Below are positions 39,335 through 39,505 of a stretch of 39,505 bases of DNA, one piece after another. Position numbers and translations under genes: made by a program. This DNA comes from Herbiconiux sp. L3-i23 (GTDB taxonomy: Bacteria > Actinomycetota > Actinomycetes > Actinomycetales > Microbacteriaceae): positions 1-39,505 of the forward strand of contig NZ_AP025738.1 of the NCBI RefSeq assembly GCF_023734115.1, written 5' to 3'. Within the stretch, counting starts at the first letter, position 1. Each line of letters starts with the position of its first letter. The notes under the pieces are model-generated. The model was not told the DNA's origin and did no database searches. It saw only the letters and a list, made by a program, of their open reading frames with translations.

Positions 39335-39505
39335 TCAGGACGTGGTTTCGGGTTGCGTGGGCACCACGACGTCGCCCGGGGTGCGGGCGGCGGTCGGGTA
39401 GAAAACGAGGAGGAGCGCGAGGCCGAGGGCAGCGCCGACGAGCTGGGCGAGGATGAACGGGGCCACGGAGGCGGGGGCGATGCCGGCGAAGGTGTCGGTG
39501 AACAT
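39335..39505 (-). CDS. MIP-family aquaporin-like channel, C-terminal 56 residues (continuation of 1-591 across the origin)
   Basis: Seen: read from 39505 downward, the frame starts directly after the second NPA box encoded at positions 1-30 and gives a last transmembrane helix (QLVGAALGLALLLVFY) and a short polar tail, ending at a TGA at 39337-39335. By itself it could be mistaken for a 56-residue ORF starting with ATG, but MFTDTF is the normal sequence following the second NPA box of this family, and the codon phase joins exactly (591 is a multiple of three). The flavoprotein gene begins 11 bases downstream, so channel and flavoprotein very probably form one operon under ArsR control. Confidence 0.9.
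   Translation of the reverse strand: MFTDTFAGIAPASVAPFILAQLVGAALGLALLLVFYPTAARTPGDVVVPTQPETTS

Noticed and set aside
37980-39401. A 473-codon plus-strand open frame over the ars flavoprotein
   Set aside because: Repetitive Gly/Val/Asp-rich translation without motifs; the minus strand encodes a complete FAD reductase.
1-39505. CRISPR arrays, rRNA and tRNA genes
   Set aside because: No regularly spaced direct repeats and no rRNA- or tRNA-like segments were seen.

Overview
The window reads as a complete circular plasmid of 39,505 bp from a high-GC actinobacterium, most likely of the order Micrococcales (Microbacterium-like, inferred from gene content, GTG/TTG starts and leaderless-type promoters). 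The reason for calling it circular is direct: an aquaporin-like channel gene on the minus strand runs off position 1 with an open frame and continues in frame from position 39505 down to a stop at 39335, giving one 253-residue protein.

Layout. (1) 39335-591 and 592-5926: arsenic/cadmium island. An aquaporin-type channel and a CoA-disulfide-reductase-like flavoprotein diverge from an ArsR-arsenate reductase fusion and a second arsenate reductase; then an ArsO-like flavoprotein diverges from ArsR and an ArsN-like acetyltransferase; then CmtR-CadD, and lspA. No ArsB or ACR3 efflux pump is present. (2) 5930-17003: plasmid backbone, all on the minus strand: a beheaded M23 peptidase, FHA protein, double HTH protein, small RHH-like protein, archaeo-eukaryotic-primase-type Rep, ParB-like protein, ArdC-like antirestriction protein, ParA and its small partner, NrdH, SSB and several small proteins. 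Most transcription units end in strong hairpins. (3) 17152-17982: an inverted second copy of a leader element with a second NrdH and a paralogue of the 9248 gene. (4) 18064-20560: MerR-controlled mercury-type module. (5) 20592-22172: VbhA-type antitoxin, Fic toxin and serine resolvase. (6) 22538-28568: redox genes with two TetR regulators, an alcohol dehydrogenase, a frameshifted IS3 element, an IS-truncated luciferase-like monooxygenase and a quinone oxidoreductase. (7) 28893-37314: a nine-gene copper operon read leftwards from csoR. (8) 37427-37875: a second thioredoxin-like plus zinc-ribbon pair.

How it works together. The cargo handles As, Cd/Pb, Hg-type metals and Cu with one dedicated sensor each (ArsR, CmtR, MerR, CsoR), and several sensors have a visible operator. 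The backbone gives replication, partition, antirestriction and single-strand protection. No relaxase or type IV secretion gene was recognised.

The most novel signals are: a family of four long, covarying hairpin leader elements placed directly in front of nrdH, parB-like, ardC-like and a second nrdH gene; a cluster of TGATATCA palindromes around parA; a probable antisense RNA over the rep ribosome-binding site; and a duplicated gene pair (thioredoxin-like CPNW protein and a 49-residue zinc ribbon) attached to two different metal modules.
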